Source: CAZCDS01 sp964497585 (GTDB lineage Bacteria; Desulfobacterota; Desulfomonilia; Desulfomonilales; Desulfomonilaceae). From it: 64,000 bases of DNA. The stretch spans positions 310,001 to 374,000 of the forward strand of contig CAZCDS010000001.1 in the NCBI GenBank assembly GCA_964497585.1, in the 5' to 3' direction. Position 1 is the stretch's first letter. The number at the start of each line of letters is the position of its first letter. The position numbers and the translations under genes were made by a program. Below the pieces are notes generated by a model. That model saw nothing but the letters and a program-made list of their open reading frames with translations, was not told where the DNA came from and did not search any database. Shown piece by piece: positions 35,439 to 44,645 of the stretch.

Positions 35439-35468
35439 GCTTCCTCCTCCTGTTCAGGAGGAGGAAGC
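35439..35468. repeat. Perfect 14-bp palindrome downstream of the secretin gene
   Basis: GCTTCCTCCTCCTG and CAGGAGGAGGAAGC are exact reverse complements separated by TT. The 30-base element lies 42 bases after the secretin stop codon. It lacks a U-run on the minus strand, so it is an RNA-stabilising or factor-dependent hairpin rather than a standard terminator. Confidence 0.75.
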
Positions 35469-35510
35469 CGGCGATGCGGTTATGGGGGTAATGGATGGGG
35501 GGTGGTCACC

Positions 35511-38500
35511 TCATGCGGCGGTAGGTGGTTTCTTGAGAATGGTGGGAGTAACGAACAGAAGTAGTTCACCAATTTCTGAGTTCTTGCTGTTGGCGTTGAA
35601 GAAAAAGTTCACCAACGGAATGTGCATAAGCCCGGGCCATCCCGTGTTGGTTCGGCCAGTAGTCCGTCGGAGCAGACCGCCAATGACCGCGGTCTCACCG
35701 TCTTTGACGATGAGCACGGTATTGGCTTGGCGATTATCAATCGACGTTAAACCGTTATAGGTTGCGCCCGGTTCGTTGTCCGTGACATTGAGAGTCATCT
35801 GAATCCGCCCGTCAGGATAGATTTGGGGTGTGACGGTCAACTGGATGTTTGCACTCACAAACTGCACCTGGGTGCCGTCTGCGGAGACCGATGGGTACGG
35901 GATCTGGACTCCGTCGAGGACCGTGGCTGATTGCCGATCAAGCACCTGGACCTTCGGGCGGGCGATAATCTTGGTCTTCCCGTCTGATTCGCCCACGGCT
36001 AGTCGGATGTCGAGGTCGGTAGCCAACTGGCCTTGCAGCAGGCCGAACTGCATCGCGGCGCCAAAAAGGGTTCCTGCGACACCTGGCACGTCCATCCACA
36101 AACGGTTGGTCAGGGCCGTCGTATAGGGAAGATTGACGCCAGACGCGGCGTTGGTCGCTGCGGTATTTCCGGGGAGTCCTGTGAAGCCCCACATCGTATA
36201 CGTGCGGTTCGGGTTAGGGTTCGTGATCGTCCCGATGTCGCGGCTGGTGACCTGGTTGTTGTTGACACCCCAGTTGATCCCCAGGCCCCTGGCCCAGTTA
36301 CGGTTGGCACGGACGAGCCTCGCCTCGATGAGGACCTGCGGTGTAGGCACGTCGAGGGTCGCTATGAGTTTCTTCATCTCCTCGATGCGCTCCGGGAGAT
36401 CCTTTATGAAGAGCATGTTGTACGTGGGATTGGCCCAGATGATCGTGTGAGCTAGAATTCTCTGCATCCTCGGGTCAAGACCGGCTCCCCGCAGCCCGGC
36501 CAGAGCCTCCCCCGCCGTCGTTCGCCGAGCAACTTCTTGAGCTGCCTGGGTTCTGCGTTCCCTATCGATCTCTCGCCTCACCCGCTCCATTCTCGCTTCG
36601 GCTCCGGGACTTCCCGGCTGGAAGCCCTGTGCGGTGAGCCGCTCCTGGGCCCTCTGCAGCGCCTGGGCCTCGGTCTCACCGGGGGGAAGTGCCGCTCCGC
36701 CACAGTTGCGGTTGAACACGCACTCGAGAATGGGGGTGATCTCACGCACCCGGGCATAGTTGAGCTTAACCTGAACCAACAAGAGGGTCACCGGCTCGCC
36801 GTCGATCTCAATGGTTTCCGTAGCGCCCACGGTTTCAAAGACCGGCGCCTCTGTGGGGAGCTCCGCCGCGACGGCTTCCTCTTTGGTGATCTTCTCGAGA
36901 GCCTGTTCCCTATCCTTTTCGAGTCGCCGGATTTCTCTCTTGTTCCGGACAAGCTTCTGGTCTGCTTGTCTGAGGAGAGTTCGGTACTCCCTCATTCTCG
37001 CGTTTTTTGTTCGCTGGATTCGCGCTCTTCGACCGACCCACATCACGTTGCCCACGAGGTCGCGATCAAGGCCGTGGGATTGCAGTATGTGGTCGATGAC
37101 CTGGCCCAATGGCACGTCCCGCAGGTGCATGGTGACCGTGCCCCGAACATCGTCGCCCAGCATTATGTTCAGTCCGGCCTGCTCTCCCAGGAGGCGGAAG
37201 ACATTTTGTACCGAAATTCCCTGAAAATTCATGGTGACCGGTTTGCTAAAGACTTCCGGATCACCGGTTACGCGGTATTTGCGTTCAATGGCCCGCCGCT
37301 CTTTGAGTATTTCCTCCTGTTCCTTGAGCAGACCGGCTATCTGAGTAGCAATAGTCTCACTCTGGCGACGAAATTCCTCCTCTCGCATGATGCGGGCGGC
37401 TTCCCTTCGTGCCATCAGGGATTCTCTGCGAGCCCTGTATTCAGCCCGCGGCGCTGCTTCGCCCTCCTTGGGAACGAGGATCGCTTTCTGATCCGCGGTC
37501 AGTGCAAAGCGAGGGGGCGGGAAATCGACCATGAGCACGCCCTTCTTCTTCTGCACCTGGTACGGAACCGCGTCTTTCAGCTGGATAAAGATCGTCTGAG
37601 ATCCAGGGACGATCATTTCCACGGAGGTTGAGAATTCATCCGTTTTCAATGGCTTCTGATGCGCTTTCGGTATCTCCGCGTTCACGAGGTCCAGTCTCAC
37701 CTTCGTCGGTGAGACCCGCGTCATGCGGTAATCCAGATGGTCTCCACCCCGCACGACCAAGCGGGCATTATGACCGACCTGGATGAACTTGAGTTCGGTC
37801 ACTTCCTGTACTACCAGTCTCGGATCGGGTGTCGGTGGCGTGACCGGAGGCCTTACTTCACGAACCATGCGCCCGCGGCCCGGGACGCCTCGGAGACCCG
37901 CAGTGCTCGATGGCCTAACATCAGGGATGGAGGTTCGAGCGCGGGCCTTTGTACCCTGTGAAGTAGTCGGCGCGGGTCGACCGCGTTCGAGCTTCTGAGC
38001 CATTTTCGCGTTTTTGCTGGCCCTGGCCGCTCCTGGAGCCGCGGGTCTGGGCTCTCTGAGCAATCGTTTACTCTTCCCCGACCGGTAAGGCGCCGGCTGG
38101 TTGAGCTCGAGACGCCGAGCGAGCTTGACTTCTCTAAGGTTGACGGGCTTTTTCACTGAGCCTGCCGACGAATGCTCGCCGGCGCTCTTGCCCTTCACCC
38201 TTCCCTTGGGCGAAGCCGATCGTGACCCGTCGGAACTCACGGAACTGCGGTCCGATCTGGCGCTTGCGATCAGTGGCATCCTGCTCGCCGGCCCGGAAGC
38301 TCCGGACGGGCTGGTCATCCTCGTGCCCGAAGACCTCCCGGCTGCCGGAATCGCTTTCGGAGAGAGCGGTGAAGTGGAGGACGATTTCGTCAACGCCTTT
38401 GCCGAGGCTTTTCTCCTGGAGAGCTGAGAGTTCGTTCCCGGCTGCTTGCCGAAAACCAATGAGACGACTCCCTTGCCGCGAACGACTTTGAACGTAGGCA

Positions 38501-38837
38501 CGGCATTCTTCTGGAAATCCACCACCACACGCGCGCGACCCTTGAACATTCCTACGCGTATTTCGTGCACGTTCGACCCATGAACCCTCGTCTTTCTCGG
38601 AATTTTTCCGAGAGCGGTCCCTTCGAAATCGACAACCAATCGGTTGGGACGTCCGATGACGCGGGTTTGATGCTTACCTATGCTGCCCGTATGGGGGATC
38701 AGAATCCGCTGTCCGTCGGCATCCCACTTGACCTCTTTTATTTTGCCGGCGCCGGCCGCCCAGTTCGGCGAGCAGACGATCGCAAAAAACAGAATGCCTA
38801 CCCACAGCGTTCTCCATGTCAGTTCAAGTTGCCTCAT
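35511..38837 (-). CDS. pilQ: Type IV pilus secretin PilQ-like protein
   Basis: This is an outer-membrane secretin, the gated channel for type IV pili. I chose the ATG at 38837 (GGGAG upstream; MRQLELTWRTLWVGIL begins a signal peptide), giving 1108 residues, far longer than usual (about 650-900). The first AMIN domain (about 32-130: EVKWDADGQRILIPHTG, VHEIRVGMFKGRARVVVDF) is followed by a basic Ser/Lys/Arg/Pro-rich linker of some 200 residues. Then come a second AMIN-like domain (from ELKFIQVGHNARLVVRG), a helical segment, the STN domain (VTMNFQGISVQNVFRLLGEQAG), N-domains, and the secretin core ending in VIGGLLRRTTGRTNTGWPGLMHIP. A strong promoter precedes it. pilMNOP are not adjacent. Confidence 0.88.
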   Translation of the reverse strand: MRQLELTWRTLWVGILFFAIVCSPNWAAGAGKIKEVKWDADGQRILIPHTGSIGKHQTRVIGRPNRLVVDFEGTALGKIPRKTRVHGSNVHEIRVGMFKGRARVVVDFQKNAVPTFKVVRGKGVVSLVFGKQPGTNSQLSRRKASAKALTKSSSTSPLSPKAIPAAGRSSGTRMTSPSGASGPASRMPLIASARSDRSSVSSDGSRSASPKGRVKGKSAGEHSSAGSVKKPVNLREVKLARRLELNQPAPYRSGKSKRLLREPRPAAPGAARASKNAKMAQKLERGRPAPTTSQGTKARARTSIPDVRPSSTAGLRGVPGRGRMVREVRPPVTPPTPDPRLVVQEVTELKFIQVGHNARLVVRGGDHLDYRMTRVSPTKVRLDLVNAEIPKAHQKPLKTDEFSTSVEMIVPGSQTIFIQLKDAVPYQVQKKKGVLMVDFPPPRFALTADQKAILVPKEGEAAPRAEYRARRESLMARREAARIMREEEFRRQSETIATQIAGLLKEQEEILKERRAIERKYRVTGDPEVFSKPVTMNFQGISVQNVFRLLGEQAGLNIMLGDDVRGTVTMHLRDVPLGQVIDHILQSHGLDRDLVGNVMWVGRRARIQRTKNARMREYRTLLRQADQKLVRNKREIRRLEKDREQALEKITKEEAVAAELPTEAPVFETVGATETIEIDGEPVTLLLVQVKLNYARVREITPILECVFNRNCGGAALPPGETEAQALQRAQERLTAQGFQPGSPGAEARMERVRREIDRERRTQAAQEVARRTTAGEALAGLRGAGLDPRMQRILAHTIIWANPTYNMLFIKDLPERIEEMKKLIATLDVPTPQVLIEARLVRANRNWARGLGINWGVNNNQVTSRDIGTITNPNPNRTYTMWGFTGLPGNTAATNAASGVNLPYTTALTNRLWMDVPGVAGTLFGAAMQFGLLQGQLATDLDIRLAVGESDGKTKIIARPKVQVLDRQSATVLDGVQIPYPSVSADGTQVQFVSANIQLTVTPQIYPDGRIQMTLNVTDNEPGATYNGLTSIDNRQANTVLIVKDGETAVIGGLLRRTTGRTNTGWPGLMHIPLVNFFFNANSKNSEIGELLLFVTPTILKKPPTAA

Positions 38838-38977
38838 CTCTATGCACTCCCGAAGACCGTGTCTTTTCACGCCTCTTGGCAAGCCACGGTGCGTTGGGTA
38901 ATCAGATTCCGGGGTTCTCTCACCGGCGCGTGATTCACGAGCACGCGAATCCTCTACCGGATGTTAAGGCTGAGCGG

Positions 38978-39007
38978 ATATTAGCAAATAACCAGTGTAG
39001 ATGTCAA
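38978..39007 (-). promoter_or_regulatory. Strong sigma-70 promoter for the secretin gene
   Basis: On the minus strand TTGACA (39007-39002) and TAATAT (38983-38978) are separated by 18 bases, about 140 bases before the chosen ATG. The -35 is a perfect consensus. Confidence 0.7.
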
Positions 39008-39170
39008 GAAAAAATCAGAAAAACAGTATTCTATCTCTTAAACTTGAAGTTATAGATTATGTATTTGCCATGGCTCAAAGCGTCTCTGTCAGATCATTCT
39101 TGGCCGCACTTCCGCCGCCCCGGGTCAGTTTTCGCTTCCAAAATGGGGGCCCCTGACTTATCATCGGGCA

Positions 39171-39254
39171 ATGGAGGAGACCATAGCTGTCAAGATCGTA
39201 GTGGTTTGTGCGGTGCTCGCAGCTGGGGCGCTCTACTACTACCTGTACCGTTAG
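39171..39254 (+). CDS. Possible 27-residue single-pass membrane peptide
   Basis: The ATG at 39171 opens MEETIAVKIVVVCAVLAAGA followed by LYYYLYR and TAG. The middle is an uninterrupted hydrophobic stretch of about 20 residues ending in an aromatic belt and a terminal Arg, a typical single-pass small membrane protein. The ribosome-binding site is weak. It lies alone in the spacer between the divergent secretin gene and the 3' end of rimO, so it could be a chance frame. Confidence 0.3.
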   Translation: MEETIAVKIVVVCAVLAAGALYYYLYR

Positions 39255-39290
39255 TCACAACGTGGCTCGAAGCAGGCGGATGAGATCTTC

Positions 39291-40700
39291 CTAGGTGTCG
39301 TGCTGATCCGGCGCACATTCGAAATCCCCGTCTATCAGCTTACCGAAAAGATCAGATGCGTGAGAGTCGGTGATCCGCACCGTACGCATTTGGCCTTGGA
39401 CTGCGCGTCCCGCGGTTATAAGGAGCGCGCCGTCAATCTCGGGGGCCTGATCCCAGACCCGCCCCTGGAGGAGAAGGTCGCTCTCTTGGGACAGTCCTTC
39501 CACCAGGCACCGTTCCAATCTTCCGACGCGTTCTCTGTTACGTTTTTCCATGAATCTCGAGTGCGTGTCCTGGATGGCCTCAGCCCGGGCTTGTTTGACC
39601 TCTAAGGGCACTGGATCACCGAGGTCGAAGGCAGGGGTGCCCTGTTCATGGGAGTATACAAAAACTCCGACGTGTTCCAATTGGAACGATTTCACGAACC
39701 GGGCCAGTTCCTCAAATTCCTTTTCACCCTCCCCGGGGAAACCGACCATAAAGGTGGATCGCAAGACGAGGCCGGGGATTTCCCCGCGCAATCTTTCGAC
39801 GAGCTTGCGGATACGGTCACCTTTCCAAGGTCTCCCCATGGCCCTAAGGACATTCTCGGACACATGCTGAAAGGGAATGTCGAGATAGGGCAATATGTTG
39901 TCCGATTCGTTGATGACGTGAGGAAGGTCTCGGGGAATCCCGTCGGGATGGAGGTACATGAGGCGTATCCACGCGATTCCCTCCACACGTCTCAGGCGTT
40001 GCAGAAGGGCTGTCAGACCGCGCTTCTCTCCTCGGTCGACTCCGTAGGCGGTCAGGTCCTGGGCAACGAGGACTAGTTCGCGGACACCCACGGCGGCCAA
40101 GTTGCTTGCCTCGCGCTCCAGATCATCGGGATCGACACTGGAAAGCCGCCCCCTAATGGAAGGGATCGTGCAGAAACGGCATCTTCTGGAGCATCCTTCG
40201 GCTATCTTGAGGTATGCGTAACCCGGAGTGCTAAGAATGCGGCTTCGATCTGTGTTTTGGTCCTGCGGCGCGCACTTGGCTTCCTCTTCGCGCCCGCCCG
40301 GAGCCGTGCCGAAGACACCGTTGAGGCTCCGATCCTGGCCGCGTCGCGCCAGAGCGGACTCGATGAATCGTGGAAGCTCGCCTATCTGATCGAGCGGAAG
40401 GAACACGTCGACTTCGGGCAGCGGCTCGACGAGATCTGCCCCGAAACGCTGGGGTAAACACCCGGCTACCACAAGCGCGGCGGTGCTGTTTGTGTGCCTG
40501 GCATCGAGAATCGCGTCGATGGATTCTTCCACCGCAGGCTCGATGAACGCGCAGGTATTTATGACAATCGCGTCGGCCCGAGTCGGGTCGTCGGTATGGG
40601 AAAACCCGGCCCGCGACATCACGAAGAGGATTCTCTCGGAATCTACCCGGTTCTTGGGGCATCCGAGGCTCGCGAGATGAAAAAGCTTATTTGATTTCAC
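39291..40700 (-). CDS. rimO: Ribosomal protein S12 methylthiotransferase RimO
   Basis: This radical SAM enzyme adds a methylthio group to an aspartate of ribosomal protein S12. Of 469 residues, the N-terminal UPF0004 domain holds three cluster cysteines (SLGCPKN, VINTCAFIEPA, VVAGCLPQ). The radical SAM domain holds EGCSRRCRFCTIPSIRGRLSS, and DVFLPLDQIGE and VGFPGEGEKEFEEL are family motifs. It ends with a TRAM domain (LQGRVWDQAPEIDG). NRVDSE after SLGCPK favours RimO over MiaB. It overlaps lolA by four bases and is the last gene of a compact minus-strand set. Confidence 0.95.
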   Translation of the reverse strand: MKSNKLFHLASLGCPKNRVDSERILFVMSRAGFSHTDDPTRADAIVINTCAFIEPAVEESIDAILDARHTNSTAALVVAGCLPQRFGADLVEPLPEVDVFLPLDQIGELPRFIESALARRGQDRSLNGVFGTAPGGREEEAKCAPQDQNTDRSRILSTPGYAYLKIAEGCSRRCRFCTIPSIRGRLSSVDPDDLEREASNLAAVGVRELVLVAQDLTAYGVDRGEKRGLTALLQRLRRVEGIAWIRLMYLHPDGIPRDLPHVINESDNILPYLDIPFQHVSENVLRAMGRPWKGDRIRKLVERLRGEIPGLVLRSTFMVGFPGEGEKEFEELARFVKSFQLEHVGVFVYSHEQGTPAFDLGDPVPLEVKQARAEAIQDTHSRFMEKRNRERVGRLERCLVEGLSQESDLLLQGRVWDQAPEIDGALLITAGRAVQGQMRTVRITDSHASDLFGKLIDGDFECAPDQHDT

Positions 40701-41395
40701 TGCTTGTTCTTTGGCAGGAACTGGAATTCAGAAATATCGGCACCCTTGGCGCGATTGTACCGAATTCGGAATCGAGAATCGGGAAGCGAATCCAGAAAGG
40801 TTATATGGGATAGGTCGAACCGGTTATAGTTGCCCAAGGCGTCATAGATTATCGCCCGTTTTATGGTGTACCGGTCCGGGTCTATTCCCAACTGTATTCG
40901 ATACGTGGACCTGCTCTTCTTGCGGTCGATCAGCTGCAACCGGATAAGCTTGTCCTGTTCGCTGTATGGGGATTTGGCGGGAAAGGAAACCGTAAAGTCC
41001 CGTTCCAGCGACTTGATGTCCGCAAAAAAACCAAAGAAATGCTCCAGATTGACATCCGGTGGAATATCCCCCTTTACCGAGTTGCCTTCATCCGGAAAAT
41101 AGACGGTGTACGATTTCCCCCGGACAACCACTTCTTGTCTTTCGGGAAAATTCACATCTAATGCGATCATTCCGGGTTTCTTCACGTACATGGTCCCGCG
41201 GAAATGGTCTCTGAGATCCATTGCCACGTTGACAGTGATTTGATCGAAAGCCGCCTTGAAACAACAGTGCTTCGAATAAACGGCGTTAAGCCGGAGGAGC
41301 ACCTCTGTGAGGCCGGGTAGTTCGAAACCAGCCTGACCCGAGTCGGGAAAGAGAAAAAGCAGGGTCGCGATCCCCAGCAGAGTCGCTCTCTTCAA
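40697..41395 (-). CDS. lolA: Outer-membrane lipoprotein carrier LolA
   Basis: This periplasmic chaperone ferries lipoproteins from the LolCDE exporter to the outer membrane. The 232 residues begin with a signal peptide (MKRATLLGIATLLFLFPDSGQAG). The body follows the LolA pattern: an N-terminal helix with NAVYSKHCCFKAAFDQ, RGTMYVKKPGMIALDVNFPERQEVVVRGKSYTVYFPDEG, FFGFFADIKSL, and a C-terminal ITFLDSLPDSRFRIRY. A CC pair in the first helix is unusual for a carrier. Its ends overlap the ABC ATPase and rimO genes by four bases each (ATGA), indicating translational coupling. Confidence 0.88.
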   Translation of the reverse strand: MKRATLLGIATLLFLFPDSGQAGFELPGLTEVLLRLNAVYSKHCCFKAAFDQITVNVAMDLRDHFRGTMYVKKPGMIALDVNFPERQEVVVRGKSYTVYFPDEGNSVKGDIPPDVNLEHFFGFFADIKSLERDFTVSFPAKSPYSEQDKLIRLQLIDRKKSRSTYRIQLGIDPDRYTIKRAIIYDALGNYNRFDLSHITFLDSLPDSRFRIRYNRAKGADISEFQFLPKNKQ

Positions 41396-42252
41396 GCTTT
41401 TGCTCCTGCCAAGCGGTAGAGATCGGCTAACCGATCCGCCAACGAAGCCGCGCTCAGATCGTCCCAGCTTACTGCAAGGCCGGCTGTTCGGAGTTCGTGG
41501 ACGAGGAGGGCCGGGCCAGGAAGGAGATCCCGTAGGGTTGGATCTTCCCCGAGTCGCTCCCAGACCTCTTGCGGGCGGCCGAAGGTGATCGCCCTCCCGG
41601 AGTCGAGCACGAGCACTAGGTCGATGATCGGAAGGAAGAACTCCATGTCGTGGCTGACGATAATAACAGTTCTCCCTCCGGAAGCGTGCACTGTTCTCAG
41701 TACCCGCACGAGGTCGGCAACCGACGGAGGATCGAGGCCCACGGCTGGTTCGTCGAGTATCAGAGTCTCCGGCTCATTGACCAACATGGAGGCGATCGCG
41801 ACCTTGCGCTTGTCCGCGTCGGAGAGGATCGATGGAGGCAAGTCCCCGATTCGGTCGATGTCCAGCCCCAGACTGCCGCAGGCCGCTCGGACTCGAGCTC
41901 TGATTTCCGAGTCCTGGAGTTCGGAGAACCGTCGCATAACGAAGGAGATGTCCCGGTACACCGTTTCTTCGAAGAGCTGGCGCTCGGGCATCTGGAAGAC
42001 CACCCCGATGTTCCTTTTCAGACCGGGGCCGATTTCTCGTGTGTCCCGTCCGTCAATCAGCACGGTCCCTCCGGTGGGGGTGAGGAATCCTCCAAGAATC
42101 CTCATGAGCGTAGTCTTTCCCGAACCGGTGCCTCCAAGTATGCCGACAATCCTGCCGGGACCAACCGCGAAACTTATGTCTTGCAGCGCGCAGACCTCCA
42201 GAGGAGTTCCCTTGCCGTACACGAATCGCAGGTTTTGTACCTCGATTTCCAT
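41392..42252 (-). CDS. ABC transporter ATPase with degenerate signature motif
   Basis: I chose ATG 42252 (MEIEVQNLRFVYGKGTPLEV), where ABC homology begins, giving 286 residues; a TTG start 20 codons earlier is possible. It resembles the ATPases of energy-coupling-factor and cobalt transporters (EcfA/CbiO): Walker A GGTGSGKTTL, Q-loop VVFQMPERQLFEETVYRDISF, Walker B ETLILDEPAVGLDPPS and H-loop IIVSHDMEFF. The signature is LSDADKRKVAIA instead of LSGGQKRRVAIA, so the GGQ core is changed, which could weaken ATP turnover. No permease or substrate-binding gene is adjacent. It is coupled to lolA, so either it joins a distant Ecf module or it has an unusual envelope role. Confidence 0.85.
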   Translation of the reverse strand: MEIEVQNLRFVYGKGTPLEVCALQDISFAVGPGRIVGILGGTGSGKTTLMRILGGFLTPTGGTVLIDGRDTREIGPGLKRNIGVVFQMPERQLFEETVYRDISFVMRRFSELQDSEIRARVRAACGSLGLDIDRIGDLPPSILSDADKRKVAIASMLVNEPETLILDEPAVGLDPPSVADLVRVLRTVHASGGRTVIIVSHDMEFFLPIIDLVLVLDSGRAITFGRPQEVWERLGEDPTLRDLLPGPALLVHELRTAGLAVSWDDLSAASLADRLADLYRLAGAKA

Positions 42253-42326
42253 ATCTTTGCCAATGCAGCGATCGGCCCGCCCGAACGGAACGCATACGAC
42301 GGCTGGTTCCAACGGTAACCGGGTCG

Positions 42327-43781
42327 TCAGGACGACGTTCCCTTCACCTTCCAGGTCGTGCCCTCGGGGCCGTCTTCCAATACAATCCCTTTCTCCGCCA
42401 ACTGCTTGCGTATCTCGTCGGCAAGTGCGAAATCTTTGTTCTTTCGGGCCTCGGCACGTTGATCGATACGTGTCTGGATTTCGTCCCCCGTCATTCCGAG
42501 CCGCTCGACACCTCCCTTTCGCAGTTTCTCGAGGAAGACTTTCGGCTCTTCGGTGAGCAGTCCGAGCACTTCCCGGGACGCTTCCCCGATCCGGTCCGCT
42601 GCGGCCGCGAGCAGATCGGGCCGCGGAATCCGGTCCGGAGGACTTCCTGAGAGTCTGTTCACTGCACGGGCCGCGTCGAAGAGAAGCGCGAGGACGCGCG
42701 GCGTGTTGAAATCGTCGTCCATCGCGTCGGTAAATCTCTCCCTGATGTTGGCGAGTGCGTCCGGCATCTCCTCGGACGTGCCCCCAGCCGCAATGAGATC
42801 CTCCAGTGATGAAGCCGCAGCGTAGAGGCGCTCGAGCCCGGCGGATGCTTCTCCTATGGACTTCTCATTGTAGTCGAGGGGGCTTCGATAGTGGCTCGAC
42901 AAAAGGAACAGACGGAGGGCCTCCGGATGAACTTTCGCAAGGATATCCCTGATATTCAGGACGTTGCCAAGGGACTTGGACATCTTTTCCGAGCGTATAT
43001 TCACGAATCCGTTGTGAATCCAGTATTTCACGAAACATGTGCCCGAGGCCGCCTCTGACTGGGCGATCTCATTCTCGTGGTGCGGGAAGGTCAGATCCGC
43101 TCCACCTCCGTGGATGTCAAATCCATCTCCCAGGTAGTATGAACTCATGGCCGAGCACTCTATGTGCCACCCCGGCCTGCCGGCCCCCCATGGGCTTTCC
43201 CAGGACGGCTCACCTGGTTTCGCGGCCTTCCAGAGTGCAAAATCGAGTGGGTTCCGCTTCTTTTCATCCACTTCCACGCGGGCGCCGGATACAAGGTCCT
43301 CAATTCGTTTGCCCGAGAGCTTACCGTACCCCTCGAAGCTTTCGACCGCGAACATCACGTCGCCGTCGACTTCGTAGGCATGTCCGGAGGATACGAGCTT
43401 GCCGATGAGTTCCTGTATGTGGGCAATGTGGTCAGTCGCCCGAGGCTCGTGGTTGGGGCGCAGAACGCCGAGTGCGTCCATGTCGACATAAAACTCGTCG
43501 ACGTATCGTTGGGCGAGTGCCTCCCAGTCCTCTCCCACTTCATTGGCCCGGTTGATGATTTTGTCGTCGACGTCGGTGAAATTCCGAACGTACGTCACAT
43601 CGTACCCGCGGTGGAGGAGGTAGCGGTAGATGACATCAAAGAGGACGATTGAGCGGGCATGGCCGATGTGACACATGTCATAGACCGTGACACCGCACAC
43701 GTACATCCTGACCGTGCCCGGAACCAACGGCTCGAATGCTTCCTTACGCCTGGTCAGCGTGTTGTACATCCTCAGGCTCAT
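42327..43781 (-). CDS. cysS: Cysteinyl-tRNA synthetase CysS
   Basis: This class I synthetase charges tRNA-Cys. The ATG at 43781 has AGGAG six bases upstream and gives 484 residues; two extra codons exist upstream. Motifs are YVCGVTVYDMCHIGHARS (zinc Cys and HIGH signature), the zinc-binding CSAMSSYYLGDGFDIHGGGADLTFPHHENE, and EKMSKSLGNV (the KMSKS loop). It lies between ispF (98 bases upstream) and the ABC ATPase, all on the minus strand. Confidence 0.97.
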   Translation of the reverse strand: MSLRMYNTLTRRKEAFEPLVPGTVRMYVCGVTVYDMCHIGHARSIVLFDVIYRYLLHRGYDVTYVRNFTDVDDKIINRANEVGEDWEALAQRYVDEFYVDMDALGVLRPNHEPRATDHIAHIQELIGKLVSSGHAYEVDGDVMFAVESFEGYGKLSGKRIEDLVSGARVEVDEKKRNPLDFALWKAAKPGEPSWESPWGAGRPGWHIECSAMSSYYLGDGFDIHGGGADLTFPHHENEIAQSEAASGTCFVKYWIHNGFVNIRSEKMSKSLGNVLNIRDILAKVHPEALRLFLLSSHYRSPLDYNEKSIGEASAGLERLYAAASSLEDLIAAGGTSEEMPDALANIRERFTDAMDDDFNTPRVLALLFDAARAVNRLSGSPPDRIPRPDLLAAAADRIGEASREVLGLLTEEPKVFLEKLRKGGVERLGMTGDEIQTRIDQRAEARKNKDFALADEIRKQLAEKGIVLEDGPEGTTWKVKGTSS

Positions 43782-43879
43782 GAACAACTCCTGTCAAGGA
43801 ATCGTGCGCCGATTCTCCCTCGATCAGCCCAAGGCCTTATCCCCGCAGAAAGTGCGTGAAGTGGTGGCAAAAGAGTTGA

Positions 43880-44368
43880 TCAATGGTCCATGTGTTCGAC
43901 CGGCTCAATCATTGCCACGGCCAGGGCCGCGATCCCCTCTGCTCTTCCAAGGAAGCCCAGTCCCTCGGGTGAGGTGGCCTTGACGTTGATGCGCTCGGGA
44001 TCGAGTCCGGTGGCTGATGCGAGGTTCCCGACCATTTCCGCACGAAGCGGTCCGATTCTGGGATCCTGTGCCAAGACCGTTGCGTCGATGTTGACGATCC
44101 GATACCCTAGCGAGCTGACGGCCTTGCAGATGGTTTCGAGGAGATCGATACTGTACGCGTCTCGATAGGCAGGGTCACTGGGTGGGAAGTGCATTCCGAT
44201 GTCTCCCAGTCCCGCTGCGCCGAGAAGGGCATCGATCACCGCATGAGTGAGCACATCAGCGTCGGAGTGGCCGGCAAGCCCCTGAGGATGGTCAAACTCC
44301 ACCCCTCCTAGGACGAGCTTCCGACCTTCCACAAACTTGTGAACGTCGAATCCTTGGCCTATCCTCAA
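43880..44368 (-). CDS. ispF: 2-C-methyl-D-erythritol 2,4-cyclodiphosphate synthase IspF
   Basis: IspF forms the cyclic diphosphate intermediate of the MEP isoprenoid pathway. Of 162 residues, the metal ligands Asp8, His10 and His34 are in MRIGQGFDVHKF and GLAGHSDADVLTHA, and substrate contacts are in GDIGMHFPPSDPAY. The C-terminal INVKATSPEGLGFLGRAEGIAALAV is the family end motif. IspD, often adjacent or fused, is absent here. It is the first gene of the ispF-cysS-ABC-lolA-rimO string. Confidence 0.97.
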   Translation of the reverse strand: MRIGQGFDVHKFVEGRKLVLGGVEFDHPQGLAGHSDADVLTHAVIDALLGAAGLGDIGMHFPPSDPAYRDAYSIDLLETICKAVSSLGYRIVNIDATVLAQDPRIGPLRAEMVGNLASATGLDPERINVKATSPEGLGFLGRAEGIAALAVAMIEPVEHMDH

Positions 44369-44645
44369 AGTAGTCTCCTGTCGGGATCTTTTCGCGGAGC
44401 TTAATTCATCGGTCGTGCTACGTCAAGAATAGCCGGCCCCCGGTTCATATCCCACACAAGGGAGTCCTTCGCGAGTAGTGCCGCGCACTGACAGCCCCCT
44501 CGTGCGTTTTCGGGGACACCGGTTTCGTGGAAAAGCTGATAATCGCCGATCAACACAGGGGAATCCTTGACGCATCGGAGCTTGTATCGTACAATGAGGA
44601 CCACTGAATCCTTGAGATGAGCCGGCATAGGAGTAGAGCGCGCCC

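Noticed and set aside
44401..44628. 75-codon minus-strand frame just upstream of ispF
   Set aside because: No ribosome-binding site and no family pattern; it lies in the shared divergent promoter region of ispF and the PBP gene.
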